Assembly (NCBI RefSeq): GCF_000011365.1
Contig: NC_004463.1
Location: 6,124,001 to 6,188,000 of the forward strand
Origin: Bradyrhizobium diazoefficiens USDA 110
Lineage (GTDB): Bacteria > Pseudomonadota > Alphaproteobacteria > Rhizobiales > Xanthobacteraceae
Length of the DNA stretch: 64,000 bases
Direction: 5' to 3'
Shown here: positions 34,977 to 44,685 of the stretch, piece after piece
Layout: each line of letters begins with the position of its first letter
How positions within the stretch are numbered: position 1 is the first letter of the stretch
The notes under the pieces: model-generated
Told to the model about the DNA's origin: nothing
Seen by the model: the letters and a program-made list of their open reading frames with translations, nothing else
Database searches by the model: none
Program-made: the position numbers and the translations under genes

Positions 34977-36626
34977 ATGACCAGCGCCATCCTCGACATC
35001 AACAACCTCGTCGTTTCCGTCGGCAAGAAGCCGAAGGCGGCGAACATCATCGACGGCATCTCGATCCAGGTGCGCGAACGCGAGACGTTGTGTCTCGTCG
35101 GCGAAAGCGGCTCGGGCAAGTCGGTGACCTCGCTGACCACGATGGGCCTGCTGCCGAAGGGCACGCTGGTGCCCACCGCCGGCAGCGTCAAGCTGGTCGG
35201 CGAAGAGCTGCTCACCGCGACCGACCGCCGGCTGCGCCAGCTCCGCGCGACGCAGATGGCGATGATCTTCCAGGAGCCGATGACCGCGCTCAATCCGGTC
35301 GTGCCGGTCGGCCGGCAGATCGACGAAGTGCTGCGCGCGCACACCAATCTCGATGCCAGGGCACGGAAGAAACGCATCCTCGACATGATGGAGCAGGTGC
35401 GCCTGCCCCAGGTCGAGCGCATCTTCGCCTCCTACCCGCACCGCCTCTCCGGCGGCCAGCGCCAGCGCATCATGATCGCGATGGCGCTGGTGCTCGAGCC
35501 GAAGCTGCTCATTGCCGACGAGCCGACCACCGCACTCGACGTCACCACGCAGAAACAGATCCTGACCCTGATCCGTGACCTCCAGCGCGATCACGGCACG
35601 GCCGTGCTGTTCATCACCCACGACATGGGCGTGGTGGCGGAAATCGCCGACCGTGTCGCCGTGATGCGGCAGGGTCGCCTCGTCGAGACCGGTCCGCTCG
35701 ACGCCGTGCTGCGCAATCCAACCATGGAATACACCCGCAACCTGCTCTCGGCGGTGCCGAGCCTGGTGCCGCGCGCGGCGCGGCCCGAGACCAAGGAACC
35801 GGTGGTGCTGGAGGCCAACGACCTCAGCAAGGTCTACAAGGAGCGCGCCTTCTTCGGCAAAGGCCGCGAGGTCGTCGCCGCCGACAAGGTGACGCTGACG
35901 CTGCGCAAGGGCCGTACGCTCGGCATCGTCGGCGAGAGCGGCTCGGGCAAGTCGACGGTGGCACGCTGCATCGTGCGCCTGATCGACCCGACCTCCGGCG
36001 GCGTGCGCCTGTCCGGCCGCGAGATCTCCGACATCTCGCGTCGCCTGCTCCAGCCGCACCGGCAGAAGATCCAAATCGTGTTCCAGGATCCCTATCGCTC
36101 CCTCAACCCGCGCATCACGGTGGGCGAGAGCATCGCGGAAGGCCCGATCAATTACGGCGTCTCGCATGCCGACGCGATGAAGCGTGCGCGCGAGCTGCTC
36201 GAGCTGGTCGGCCTGCCGGCCGATGCGGTGTCACGCTATCCGCACCAGTTCTCCGGCGGCCAGCGCCAGCGCATCGCGATTGCGCGTGCGCTCGCGCTCG
36301 ATCCGGACGTGCTGGTCGCGGACGAAGCGGTCTCCGCGCTCGACGTCTCGGTGCAGGCCCAGGTGCTGGAACTGCTCGACGAGATCCAGAAGCGGCTCGG
36401 CATCGCGATCCTGTTCATCACCCACGATCTGCGCGTCGCCGCGCAAATCTGCGACGAGGTCGTGGTGATGCAGCACGGCCGCGTCGTCGAACAGGGCCCC
36501 GCCGCCGAGGTGCTGACGCATCCGAAGGAGGCCTACACCAGGGCCCTGCTGGAGGCAGCCCCCGGCCGCGGCTGGGACTTTGCGAACTTCCGGCCGGTGT
36601 CGGAGGGCTTGGTGGCGACGGCGTAA
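34977..36626 (+). CDS. Fused double ATPase of a peptide ABC transporter (DppD-DppF type)
   Basis: 549 residues carrying two complete ATP-binding cassettes in one chain. The first has Walker A GESGSGKS near 42-49, signature LSGGQRQR and Walker B LLIADEPTTALD. The second has Walker A GESGSGKS near 318, signature FSGGQRQR and Walker B VLVADEAVSALD. Each half matches a dipeptide importer ATPase, and the first ends in the short C-terminal oligopeptide-binding region. The Ala in the second Walker B (DEAVSALD in place of DEPTSALD) is a common variation. It powers the adjacent permeases. Confidence 0.93.
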   Translation: MTSAILDINNLVVSVGKKPKAANIIDGISIQVRERETLCLVGESGSGKSVTSLTTMGLLPKGTLVPTAGSVKLVGEELLTATDRRLRQLRATQMAMIFQEPMTALNPVVPVGRQIDEVLRAHTNLDARARKKRILDMMEQVRLPQVERIFASYPHRLSGGQRQRIMIAMALVLEPKLLIADEPTTALDVTTQKQILTLIRDLQRDHGTAVLFITHDMGVVAEIADRVAVMRQGRLVETGPLDAVLRNPTMEYTRNLLSAVPSLVPRAARPETKEPVVLEANDLSKVYKERAFFGKGREVVAADKVTLTLRKGRTLGIVGESGSGKSTVARCIVRLIDPTSGGVRLSGREISDISRRLLQPHRQKIQIVFQDPYRSLNPRITVGESIAEGPINYGVSHADAMKRARELLELVGLPADAVSRYPHQFSGGQRQRIAIARALALDPDVLVADEAVSALDVSVQAQVLELLDEIQKRLGIAILFITHDLRVAAQICDEVVVMQHGRVVEQGPAAEVLTHPKEAYTRALLEAAPGRGWDFANFRPVSEGLVATA

Positions 36627-36641
36627 CTCCACTCTCTCCTC

Positions 36642-36746
36642 GTCATTCCGGGGCATCGCGAAGCGATGAGCCCGGAATCCATCAGGCCGCAGACTCTGTC
36701 GCATGATGGATTCCGGGCTCGCGCAAGTTGCGCGCCCCGGAATGAC
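36642..36746. repeat. REP-type repeat after the ATPase gene
   Basis: Opens CGTCATTCCGGGGC and closes GCCCCGGAATGAC. Inner arms GAGCCCGGAATCCAT and ATGGATTCCGGGCTC are inverted copies, so the whole 105 bases can fold. Confidence 0.88.
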
Positions 36747-36877
36747 TGCGGAGCAGCATTCCCAAAACGATCTGACCCTATGCACGGCGCGATTGCTTCT
36801 CACCTTGCTCTCGCCGCAAGGGCAAGGCTAACGTCGAAGGCTAGCGCGCGCACTTTCAATCGACTGGACTTGAATTG

Positions 36878-38383
36878 ATGACACGTATCGCCGTCGGCGG
36901 CTTCCTGCACGAGACCAACACCTTCGCCCCGACCAAGGCGACATTCGCGGACTTCCAGCATGGCGGCGGCTGGCCGGCGATGACGCAAGGTGCCGACGTG
37001 TTGAAGGTGATGCGCCGCATCAATGTCGGACTCGCCGGTTTCGTCGACAGCGCCGAAGCCAACAGCTGGGAACTCATTCCGACCATCGCCTGCGGCGCGA
37101 GCCCCTCCGCACATGTCACCAAGGATGCGTTCGAGCGCATCGTGAAGGTGATGGTTGACGGCATCGCAGCCGCGGGCCCGATCGACGCGGTCTATCTCGA
37201 CCTGCACGGCGCGATGGTGACGGAGCATCTCGACGACGGCGAAGGCGAAATCCTGGCACGGGTACGCCGCGTCATCGGCGAGGATGTTCCACTGGTCGCG
37301 AGCCTCGATCTTCACGCCAACGTCACGCCCGCGATGATCGGGCATGCCGACGCGCTGATCGCCTACCGCACCTATCCGCATGTCGACATGGCCGAGACGG
37401 GCCGCGCCTCGGCGCGACATCTCGCGCTGCTGTTGAAGACCAAGCAGCGCTTTGCGAAAGCCTTCCGGCAACTGCCGTTCCTGATCCCGATCAGCTGGCA
37501 GTGCACCAACGACCAGCCGACCAAGGGCATCTACGAGAAGCTCGCCGCGCTCGAGAGCGACGGGGTTCCGACGCTGTCCTTCGCGCCGGGCTTCCCCGCC
37601 GCCGACTTCCGCGATTGCGGGCCGAGCGTGTTCGCCTATGGCAAGACGCAAGCCGACGCCGATCGCGCCGCGGATGCGATCGTCAAGCTGATCGAAAGCC
37701 ACGAGGACGATTTCGACGGCAAGATCTGGTCGCCCGACGACGGCGTGCGCCACGCGATGGAACTCGCGAAGGGCGCCAGCAAGCCGATCATCATCGCCGA
37801 CACCCAGGACAATCCCGGCGCCGGCGGCGATTCCGACACCACCGGCATGCTGCGCGCGCTGGTGCGCAACAAGGCCAGCGCCGCGACCGGCGCGATCTAC
37901 GATCCGGAATCGGCCAAGGCCGCCCATGCGGCCGGTGTCGGCGCCACGGTGACGCTGTCGCTCGGCGGCAAGTCCGGCATTCCAGGCGACGAGCCCTATC
38001 GCGAGACCTTCGTCGTCGAAAAATTGTCCGACGGCCGCTTCATCGCGCCAGGCCCCTATTACGGCGGCCGCGAGATGGAGATGGGTCCTTCCGCGGCCCT
38101 GCGCATCGGCGATGTTCGTGTCGTCGTCTCCTCGCACAAGGCGCAGCTCGCCGATCAGGCGATGTACCGCTATGTCGGCATCGAGCCGACCGAACAGAAG
38201 ATCCTGGTCAACAAGAGCTCGGTGCACTTCCGCGCCGATTTCGAGCCGATCGCGGAACAGCTGATGATCTGCGCCGCCCCCGGCGCGATGCCGGCCGATA
38301 CCGCCTCCCTGCCCTGGACGAAGCTGCGCCCGGGCATCCGCATCAAGCCGAACGGCCCCGCTTTCAATCCCCCTTCACGCTAA
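36878..38383 (+). CDS. M81 family metallopeptidase (MlrC-like)
   Basis: 501 residues from the ATG at 36878, directly after a TTG in frame. The M81 family (microcystin LR degradation protein MlrC) is recognised by FLHETNTFAPTKATF at the N-terminus and the zinc-ligand regions YLDLHGAMVTE and SLDLHANVTP. MlrC hydrolyses linear tetrapeptide intermediates of cyanobacterial microcystin in Sphingomonas. Most rhizobial relatives act on unknown peptides. It is placed behind a peptide importer and in front of two amide-cleaving enzymes, which fits a peptide-scavenging role. Confidence 0.9.
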   Translation: MTRIAVGGFLHETNTFAPTKATFADFQHGGGWPAMTQGADVLKVMRRINVGLAGFVDSAEANSWELIPTIACGASPSAHVTKDAFERIVKVMVDGIAAAGPIDAVYLDLHGAMVTEHLDDGEGEILARVRRVIGEDVPLVASLDLHANVTPAMIGHADALIAYRTYPHVDMAETGRASARHLALLLKTKQRFAKAFRQLPFLIPISWQCTNDQPTKGIYEKLAALESDGVPTLSFAPGFPAADFRDCGPSVFAYGKTQADADRAADAIVKLIESHEDDFDGKIWSPDDGVRHAMELAKGASKPIIIADTQDNPGAGGDSDTTGMLRALVRNKASAATGAIYDPESAKAAHAAGVGATVTLSLGGKSGIPGDEPYRETFVVEKLSDGRFIAPGPYYGGREMEMGPSAALRIGDVRVVVSSHKAQLADQAMYRYVGIEPTEQKILVNKSSVHFRADFEPIAEQLMICAAPGAMPADTASLPWTKLRPGIRIKPNGPAFNPPSR

Positions 38384-38396
38384 CCGGACAGGACAC

Positions 38397-39560
38397 ATGC
38401 CCACGATCGACCGCATCGACGGCTATGCCGACGAACTCACCGCTATCAGGCGCGACCTCCACGCCCATCCCGAGATCGGCTTCGAGGAAGTGCGCACTTC
38501 CGGCATCGTCGCCGACAAGCTGAAGGGCTGGGGCATCGAGGTGCATCGCGGCCTCGGCGGCACCGGCGTGATCGGCGTCATCAAGGGCAAGGGGTCGAGC
38601 GGCAAGCGCATCGGCCTGCGCGCCGACATGGACGCGCTGCCGATGGAAGAGAACACCAATCTGAAATGGAGCTCGAAAATCCCCGGCCGCTTCCACGGCT
38701 GCGGCCATGACGGCCACACCACCATGCTGCTCGGCACCGCGCGCTATCTCGCCGAGACCAGGAACTTCGACGGCACCGTGCACCTGATCTTCCAGCCGGC
38801 CGAGGAAGGCCTCGGCGGCGCCCGCGCGATGATCAAGGACGGGCTGTTCGAGAAGTTTCCGTGCGACGAGCTCTACGGCCTGCACAACGCGCCCGACCTC
38901 AACCACGGCGAGATCGCGATCCTGCCCGGTCCGGCGATGGCCAGCGCCGACTTCTTCGACCTCCGCATCACCGGCTATGGCGCGCATGGCGCAATGCCCG
39001 AACGCTCCAAGGACGCGGTGATCATCGCAACCACGCTGGCGCAGGCGATCCAGACCATCGTCAGCCGCAACGTCGAGCCGCTGCAGGCTGCGGTGGTGTC
39101 GATCACCCAGATCCATGCGGGCTCCGCCTACAACGTCATCCCCGGCGACGCGCATCTTTGCGGCACCATCCGCACCTTCTCGAAAGAAGTCCGCACCCTG
39201 GTCAGCGAACGCATCCGCACCATCTGCGCCGGCATCGCGGCCGCGTATCAGTGCGCGATCGACGTCGACATCCGCGACACCTTCAACGTGCTGGTCAACC
39301 AGGTCGAGCAGTCCAAGGTGGTCGAGGAGGTGGCGCGCACCGTCGTCGACCCCGCCAAGGTGATCACCCGCACCCAGCCGAAGATGGGCAGCGAGGATTT
39401 TGCCGACATGCTGGAGACCATTCCCGGCGCCTATTTCTGGGTCGGCCATGACGGCTCGGTGCCGGTGCACAATCCCGGTTTTGTGCTCGACGACAAGATC
39501 CTGCCGATCGGCGCCAGCATGTTCGCCCGCATCATCGAAACGCGCATGCCGGTCGTTTAG
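38397..39560 (+). CDS. M20 aminoacylase / hippurate hydrolase-like
   Basis: 387 residues. M20D signatures: RADMDALPM, HGCGHDGH with the Cys and His ligands, PAEEGLGGA with the catalytic Glu pair, and LHNAPD. Relatives remove an acyl or aryl group from an N-acyl amino acid (hippurate, indole-acetyl-amino acids). The gene starts 14 bases after the M81 stop and ends three bases before the amidase start, so they are co-transcribed. Cytoplasmic, no signal peptide. Confidence 0.93.
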   Translation: MPTIDRIDGYADELTAIRRDLHAHPEIGFEEVRTSGIVADKLKGWGIEVHRGLGGTGVIGVIKGKGSSGKRIGLRADMDALPMEENTNLKWSSKIPGRFHGCGHDGHTTMLLGTARYLAETRNFDGTVHLIFQPAEEGLGGARAMIKDGLFEKFPCDELYGLHNAPDLNHGEIAILPGPAMASADFFDLRITGYGAHGAMPERSKDAVIIATTLAQAIQTIVSRNVEPLQAAVVSITQIHAGSAYNVIPGDAHLCGTIRTFSKEVRTLVSERIRTICAGIAAAYQCAIDVDIRDTFNVLVNQVEQSKVVEEVARTVVDPAKVITRTQPKMGSEDFADMLETIPGAYFWVGHDGSVPVHNPGFVLDDKILPIGASMFARIIETRMPVV

Positions 39561-39562
39561 CA

Positions 39563-40984
39563 ATGCACAAAAAGAGCGTCGAAGAGGCGGTCACCTCGCT
39601 GCACGATCTGTCCGCGGTCGATCTGATCGCGGGCTATCGCGCCAAGCAATTCTCGCCGAGCGAGGTGCTGGAGGACGTGCTCACGCACGTCGCGGCGTGG
39701 GAGCCGCACCTTAGGGCACTCTATGCGTTCGACCCCGACGGCGCGCGCGAGGCCGCAAAGGCCTCGACCGCGCGCTGGACCGGCGGCGAGCCGTCCGGCC
39801 CGCTCGACGGCGTGCCTGTCACGGTAAAGGACAACATCGCGACCAAGGGCGTGCCGGTGCCGCTGGGGGCGGCCAGCGTCAAGCTCGTGCCGGCCGAGAA
39901 GGACGCCCCGCCCGCCGCGCGGCTGCGCGAGGCCGGCGCGATCATCTTCGCCAAGACCACCATGCCCGATTACGGCATGCTGTCCTCCGGGCTCTCCAGC
40001 TTCCACGCGCTCGCGCGCAACCCCTGGGACCTCAGCAAGAATCCCGGCGGCTCCAGCGCCGGTGCAGGCGCCGCCGCGGCGGCCGGCTACGGCCCCCTGC
40101 ATCTCGGCACCGATATCGGCGGCTCGGTGCGCCTGCCCGCGGGCTGGTGCGGCCTCGTCGGATTGAAGCCGAGCTTCGGCCGCGTACCGATCGACCCCAC
40201 CTATGTCGGCCGCGTCGCCGGCCCCATGACCCGCACGGTTGACGATTGCGCGCTGATGATGAGCGCGATCGCAAAGCCCGACCGGCGCGACGGCATGAGC
40301 CTGCCCGCCGAACCCCTCAACTGGAAAGGGCCGGAGAAGTCTCCGCGCAAATTGCGGATCGGCCTGATGCTCGATGCCGGCGTCGGGCTGCCGGCAGAAC
40401 GGCCGGTCCGTGACGTTGCCGTGAAAGCCGCAAAGGCGTTCGAATCCGCAGGCAGCGTCGTCACCGAGGTCGACGGCATTTTGACCCGCGAGATGCTCGA
40501 CGGCCTCGACAATTTCTGGCGCGCGCGGATGTGGGACGATCTGTCCAAGCTGACGCCGGCCGAGCAGGCAAAGGTGCTGCCCTACATCTTCAAATGGGGC
40601 GCATCCGGCGCAAAGCTCTCGGGTGTGGATGTCATCCGCGGCTTCAACCAGACCATGGCGATCCGCGCCGCGGCGTCAAAGCTGTTCTGCGAGCTCGACT
40701 ACGTGATTTCGCCGACCGCGCCGAACGTGAACTATCCGGCCGACTGGGCGTCGCCGACCAACGATCCCATGAGGCCGTTCGAGCACATCGCCTATACCGT
40801 GCCGTGGAATATGTCGGAGAACCCTGCGGTCTCCCTCAACGGCGGCTTCGACGCCAACGGCTTTCCCATCGGCGTGCAGATCGTCGGCCGCCGCTTCGAC
40901 GACATCGGCGTGCTCGGCATGGCCAAGGCCTTCGAGGGCTTGCGCGGCCCGCAGCGGCCCTGGCCGAAGCCGCCGGCACGCTGA
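39563..40984 (+). CDS. Amidase (amidase signature family)
   Basis: 473 residues. The Ser-cisSer-Lys triad is in place: Lys89 in VTVKDNIAT, the cis-Ser in NPGGSSAGAGA (164/165) and the nucleophile Ser188 in GTDIGGSVR. The usual Gly-Gly after the Ser pair is Ala-Gly here, a variation also seen in relatives. It would hydrolyse a primary amide in the cytoplasm, and the substrate is not known. The start is coupled to the M20 stop two bases upstream. Confidence 0.92.
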   Translation: MHKKSVEEAVTSLHDLSAVDLIAGYRAKQFSPSEVLEDVLTHVAAWEPHLRALYAFDPDGAREAAKASTARWTGGEPSGPLDGVPVTVKDNIATKGVPVPLGAASVKLVPAEKDAPPAARLREAGAIIFAKTTMPDYGMLSSGLSSFHALARNPWDLSKNPGGSSAGAGAAAAAGYGPLHLGTDIGGSVRLPAGWCGLVGLKPSFGRVPIDPTYVGRVAGPMTRTVDDCALMMSAIAKPDRRDGMSLPAEPLNWKGPEKSPRKLRIGLMLDAGVGLPAERPVRDVAVKAAKAFESAGSVVTEVDGILTREMLDGLDNFWRARMWDDLSKLTPAEQAKVLPYIFKWGASGAKLSGVDVIRGFNQTMAIRAAASKLFCELDYVISPTAPNVNYPADWASPTNDPMRPFEHIAYTVPWNMSENPAVSLNGGFDANGFPIGVQIVGRRFDDIGVLGMAKAFEGLRGPQRPWPKPPAR

Positions 40985-40992
40985 ATATCCTC

Positions 40993-41092
40993 CGTCATTC
41001 CGGGGCTCGCGAAGCGACGAGCCCGGAATCCATAACCACCATCGTGAGTATGGATTCCGGGCTCGCGCCAAGAGGCGCGCCCCGGAATGACG
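40993..41092. repeat. REP-type repeat between amidase and enoyl-CoA hydratase genes
   Basis: Opens CGTCATTCCGGGGC and closes GCCCCGGAATGACG. Inner arms AGCCCGGAATCCAT and ATGGATTCCGGGCT pair as well. Nine bases after the amidase stop. Confidence 0.9.
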
Positions 41093-41132
41093 TGCTACAG
41101 AGAGAATAAGAAACAAAGGAAGGAAATAACCC

Positions 41133-42023
<891 letters not shown>

Positions 42024-42032
42024 CGCGAAGCT

Positions 42033-42128
42033 CGTAGGGTGGGCAAAGCGAAGCGTGCCCACCGTTCCGGCTTCGATCAGCGAAAAGGTGGTGGGCACGG
42101 CGCAAGAGGCGCCTTTGCCCACCCTACG
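42033..42128. repeat. Large hairpin repeat (GTAGGGTGGGC type)
   Basis: Opens CGTAGGGTGGGCAAAGC and closes GCCTTTGCCCACCCTACG, near-perfect inverted copies with an inner GTGCCCACC/GGTGGGCAC pair. It lies between convergent genes and could end transcription in both directions. Sequences beginning GTAGGGTGGGC are common in Bradyrhizobium spacers, as far as I recall. Confidence 0.9.
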
Positions 42129-42134
42129 GCACCG

Positions 42135-43112
42135 TCACTCCATCACCAGCGCCACGCGACCGATCGCCTTGCGGTCGATCAGCAACCGCATCGCCTTCGC
42201 GTAATCCCCAAGCGGCAGGCGGTGCGAGACGTTGGGGCGCAGCTTGCCTTCCTCCGCCCACTGAAGCAGCGCCTTCAGGCGCACCTCGCCGAGCGTGGGA
42301 TTTTTCCGCACGGCCTCGCCGGCGCGCACGCCGAGCACACTGGCGCCCTTGATCAGCAAGAGATTGGTCTTGGCCGAGCCGATGCCGCCGGTGAAGCCGA
42401 TCACCAGCAGCCGCGCGCCCCAGGCGATGCAGCGCATTGAATTCTCGAACACCTCGCCGCCGACCGGATCGAACACCACGTCGGCGCCGCGGCCGTCGGT
42501 GATGCGCTTGACGGCATCGCGAAACGGCTCGCGGTCGTAACGCACGAGATGATCGGCGCCGCGTGCCTTGGCAATCGCAAGCTTCTCGTCGCTGGAGGCG
42601 GTCGCGATCACGGTCGCGCCCAGCATCTTGCCGATCTCGACGGCGGCAAGGCCGACGCCGCCACCGGCGCCATGCACGAGCAGCACTTCTCCGGGCTCGA
42701 CGCGGCCGCGGTCGATCAGTGCGTGATAGGCGGTGCCGTGACCGGCGAGATAGGTCGCAGCCTCCGCGTAATCGAAGGTGGACGGCATCGGCGTGAGCTG
42801 CGACGGCGCGACGACCGCTTCATCGGTGAAAGCACCGTGGCGCATCTTCACGATCACCTTGTCGCCGACGGCAACGCCCCTCGTCTCCGCGCCCACTTCG
42901 GTCACGTCGCCGGCGGCCTCCATGCCGGGCGTGAACGGCAACTCCGGCTTGAGCTGATATTCCCCGGCCGCCATCAGCACGTCGGGAAAATTCAGCCCGG
43001 CGGCGCGGATCGCGACGCGCACCTCGCCCGGCTTCAGGGCACGCGAGAGAAACTCTTCCAGCAGCAAGCTTTCGGGCGCGCCGAGCTCGCGGCAGACGAC
43101 AGCGCGCACCAT
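42135..43112 (-). CDS. NADPH:quinone oxidoreductase family protein (zinc-free MDR)
   Basis: 325 residues. It has a medium-chain dehydrogenase fold without zinc-binding cysteines. AGLNFPDVLMAAGEYQ is the quinone oxidoreductase active-site region, and the cofactor motif is GAGGGVGLAAVE. It reduces quinones or enones with NADPH in the cytoplasm. Its ATG shares one base with the TGA of the HCCA isomerase-like gene upstream, so both are translated from one message. Confidence 0.92.
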   Translation of the reverse strand: MVRAVVCRELGAPESLLLEEFLSRALKPGEVRVAIRAAGLNFPDVLMAAGEYQLKPELPFTPGMEAAGDVTEVGAETRGVAVGDKVIVKMRHGAFTDEAVVAPSQLTPMPSTFDYAEAATYLAGHGTAYHALIDRGRVEPGEVLLVHGAGGGVGLAAVEIGKMLGATVIATASSDEKLAIAKARGADHLVRYDREPFRDAVKRITDGRGADVVFDPVGGEVFENSMRCIAWGARLLVIGFTGGIGSAKTNLLLIKGASVLGVRAGEAVRKNPTLGEVRLKALLQWAEEGKLRPNVSHRLPLGDYAKAMRLLIDRKAIGRVALVME

Positions 43113-43720
43113 CAGGCCGCGCTCGCCCTGCGGCGCTTGAGCGCCTCGCGGATCAGCGGCAGGCGGTCATTGCCGAAATACATGTCGGTCTTATCGACGA
43201 AGATCGTCGGCGAGCCGAAGCCGCCGCGCGCGACGACCTCTTCGGTGTTGGCCTTGAGCTGGTCCTTGATCCCCTGCTCCGAAATGCCTGCAAAGAATTT
43301 CTGCTCATCGATGCCAACCGTCCTGCAGATCTCGGCGAGCACCGTGTCCTGCGAGATGTCCTTGTCGCCGCTCCAATAGGTCTCGAACACGGCGGTCGCG
43401 AACGGTACAATATCCCGACCCAGCCAGATGCAGCCGCGCATCGCCTTGACGCTGTTCACCGGAAACACCGTCGGCGGCATCTTGATCGACAGACCGGCCG
43501 AGCGCGCCCAGTCCTGGAGGTCCTTCTTCATGTAGCGTGCCTTCAGCGGCACCGGCGTCTCCCGCTGCGCGTAGACGCTCGGGTTGACCGTGTTGAAGAT
43601 GCCGCCGACCAGGATCGGCCGCCAGACGATCTCCGCGCCGAGCTCCTTGGCCAGCGGCTGGATGTTGTGAAAGGCGAGATAGGTCCAGGGGCTGGAACAG
43701 TCGAAGAAGAATTCGATCAT
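43112..43720 (-). CDS. 2-hydroxychromene-2-carboxylate isomerase-like (DsbA-fold)
   Basis: 202 residues from the ATG at 43720; the upstream frame runs into a REP-type repeat. It has a thioredoxin/DsbA-like (kappa GST) fold. The active region near the N-terminus is FDCSSPWTYLA, where the Ser before Pro binds and activates glutathione in HCCA isomerases. The second half has GSPTIFVDKTDMYFGNDRL, typical of the family. Known members isomerise a naphthalene-pathway intermediate; most rhizobial copies are of unknown substrate. Coupled to the quinone oxidoreductase gene. Confidence 0.9.
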   Translation of the reverse strand: MIEFFFDCSSPWTYLAFHNIQPLAKELGAEIVWRPILVGGIFNTVNPSVYAQRETPVPLKARYMKKDLQDWARSAGLSIKMPPTVFPVNSVKAMRGCIWLGRDIVPFATAVFETYWSGDKDISQDTVLAEICRTVGIDEQKFFAGISEQGIKDQLKANTEEVVARGGFGSPTIFVDKTDMYFGNDRLPLIREALKRRRASAA

Positions 43721-43738
43721 GGCGTTTCCTTTGCTCTT

Positions 43739-43866
43739 GTCATTCCGGGGGCGCCCTCTTGGGCTCGAACCCGGAATCCATTCCACCAGTTTTATTGCGG
43801 CCCGATGGATTCTCAGGTGCGCAATTGCGCACCTTAGCTCGGCGCTTCGCGCCGCCCCGGATGACG
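43739..43866. repeat. REP-type repeat between HCCA isomerase and GST genes
   Basis: Opens GTCATTCCGGGGGCGC and closes GCCCCGGATGACGG (a one-base loss in the right arm). The centre holds CAGGTGCGCAATTGCGCACC, itself palindromic. Confidence 0.85.
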
Positions 43867-43874
43867 GGTGCAGC

Positions 43875-44576
43875 CTACTTCTTTCCCAACACTTCCTTCG
43901 CACGCTGGCCGAACATGATCTTGCGTGATTCCTCGTCGAACGGCTCTTTCACGAACTTGCCGATCGCGAGCCCCGCCTGCACCGGCGGCCTGGCACGGAC
44001 CTCGGCGTACCATCGCTTCACGTTCGGATAGTCCTCTAACGTAAAGCCCTGCGCCTTGTGGGTCATGGTCCAGGGGAAGCAGGCGATGTCGGCGATGGAA
44101 TAGTCGCCGGCGACATAGGCGCCGGTCTTGGCCAACTGCCGGTCGAGCACGCCGTAGAGCCGCGCCGCCTCATCGCGGTAGCGCTCGATCGCGTAAGGGA
44201 CCTTCTCGGCCGCATAGAGCGCGAAGTGGCCGTGCTGGCCGAGCATGGGCCCGAGCCCCGCCATCTGCCACATCACCCACTGGATGGTGGTGGAGCGGCC
44301 GCGCAAATCTCCGGCCAGGAAACGGCCGGTCTTCTCTGCCAGATAGATTAGGATCGCGCCGGTCTCGAAGGCCGAGAAAGGTGCGCCGCCATCGGCGGGT
44401 TCGTGATCGACGATCGCGGGAATACGGTTGTTCGGACTGATCGCGAGAAACTCGGGGTTGAACTGCTCGCCCGCGCGGATGTTGACGGGCTTCACGCGAT
44501 AGGGGAGCCCGAGTTCCTCCAGCATGATCGAGATTTTCCAGCCGTTCGGCGTCGGCGCATAATAGAGATCGATCAT
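43875..44576 (-). CDS. Glutathione S-transferase (YghU/YfcG-like)
   Basis: 233 residues. The N-terminal thioredoxin-like domain (YYAPTPNGWKISIMLEELGLPY, with the Thr/Asn of nu-class GSTs that contact glutathione) precedes an all-helical C-terminal domain. NNRIPAIVDHE carries the cis-Pro. Nu-class members act as disulphide-bond reductases on glutathione. It is in the same orientation as the HCCA isomerase and quinone oxidoreductase, but a repeat intervenes. A stop codon separates it from the repeat by eight bases. Confidence 0.92.
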   Translation of the reverse strand: MIDLYYAPTPNGWKISIMLEELGLPYRVKPVNIRAGEQFNPEFLAISPNNRIPAIVDHEPADGGAPFSAFETGAILIYLAEKTGRFLAGDLRGRSTTIQWVMWQMAGLGPMLGQHGHFALYAAEKVPYAIERYRDEAARLYGVLDRQLAKTGAYVAGDYSIADIACFPWTMTHKAQGFTLEDYPNVKRWYAEVRARPPVQAGLAIGKFVKEPFDEESRKIMFGQRAKEVLGKK

Positions 44577-44685
44577 CGCCTTCCCTGTCGTCGCCGCTGG
44601 AATAGAGAGCGACTTTTGTTGTTCTGTACCTCGACGTTAAGACATGGCAGGAAGAGGCGCAACATAACCTGCCGGGAGAGCCGCC

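Noticed and set aside
36642..36746. Insertion sequence or MITE
   Set aside because: Inverted ends are present, but there is no target duplication that I can see, no transposase, and the same short element recurs in many spacers, so a REP-type repeat is the simpler reading.
44577..44685. SAM or cobalamin riboswitch upstream of the MetE-like gene
   Set aside because: The 109-base spacer has no recognisable aptamer core or terminator pair; only a CCGGGAGAG ribosome-binding site.
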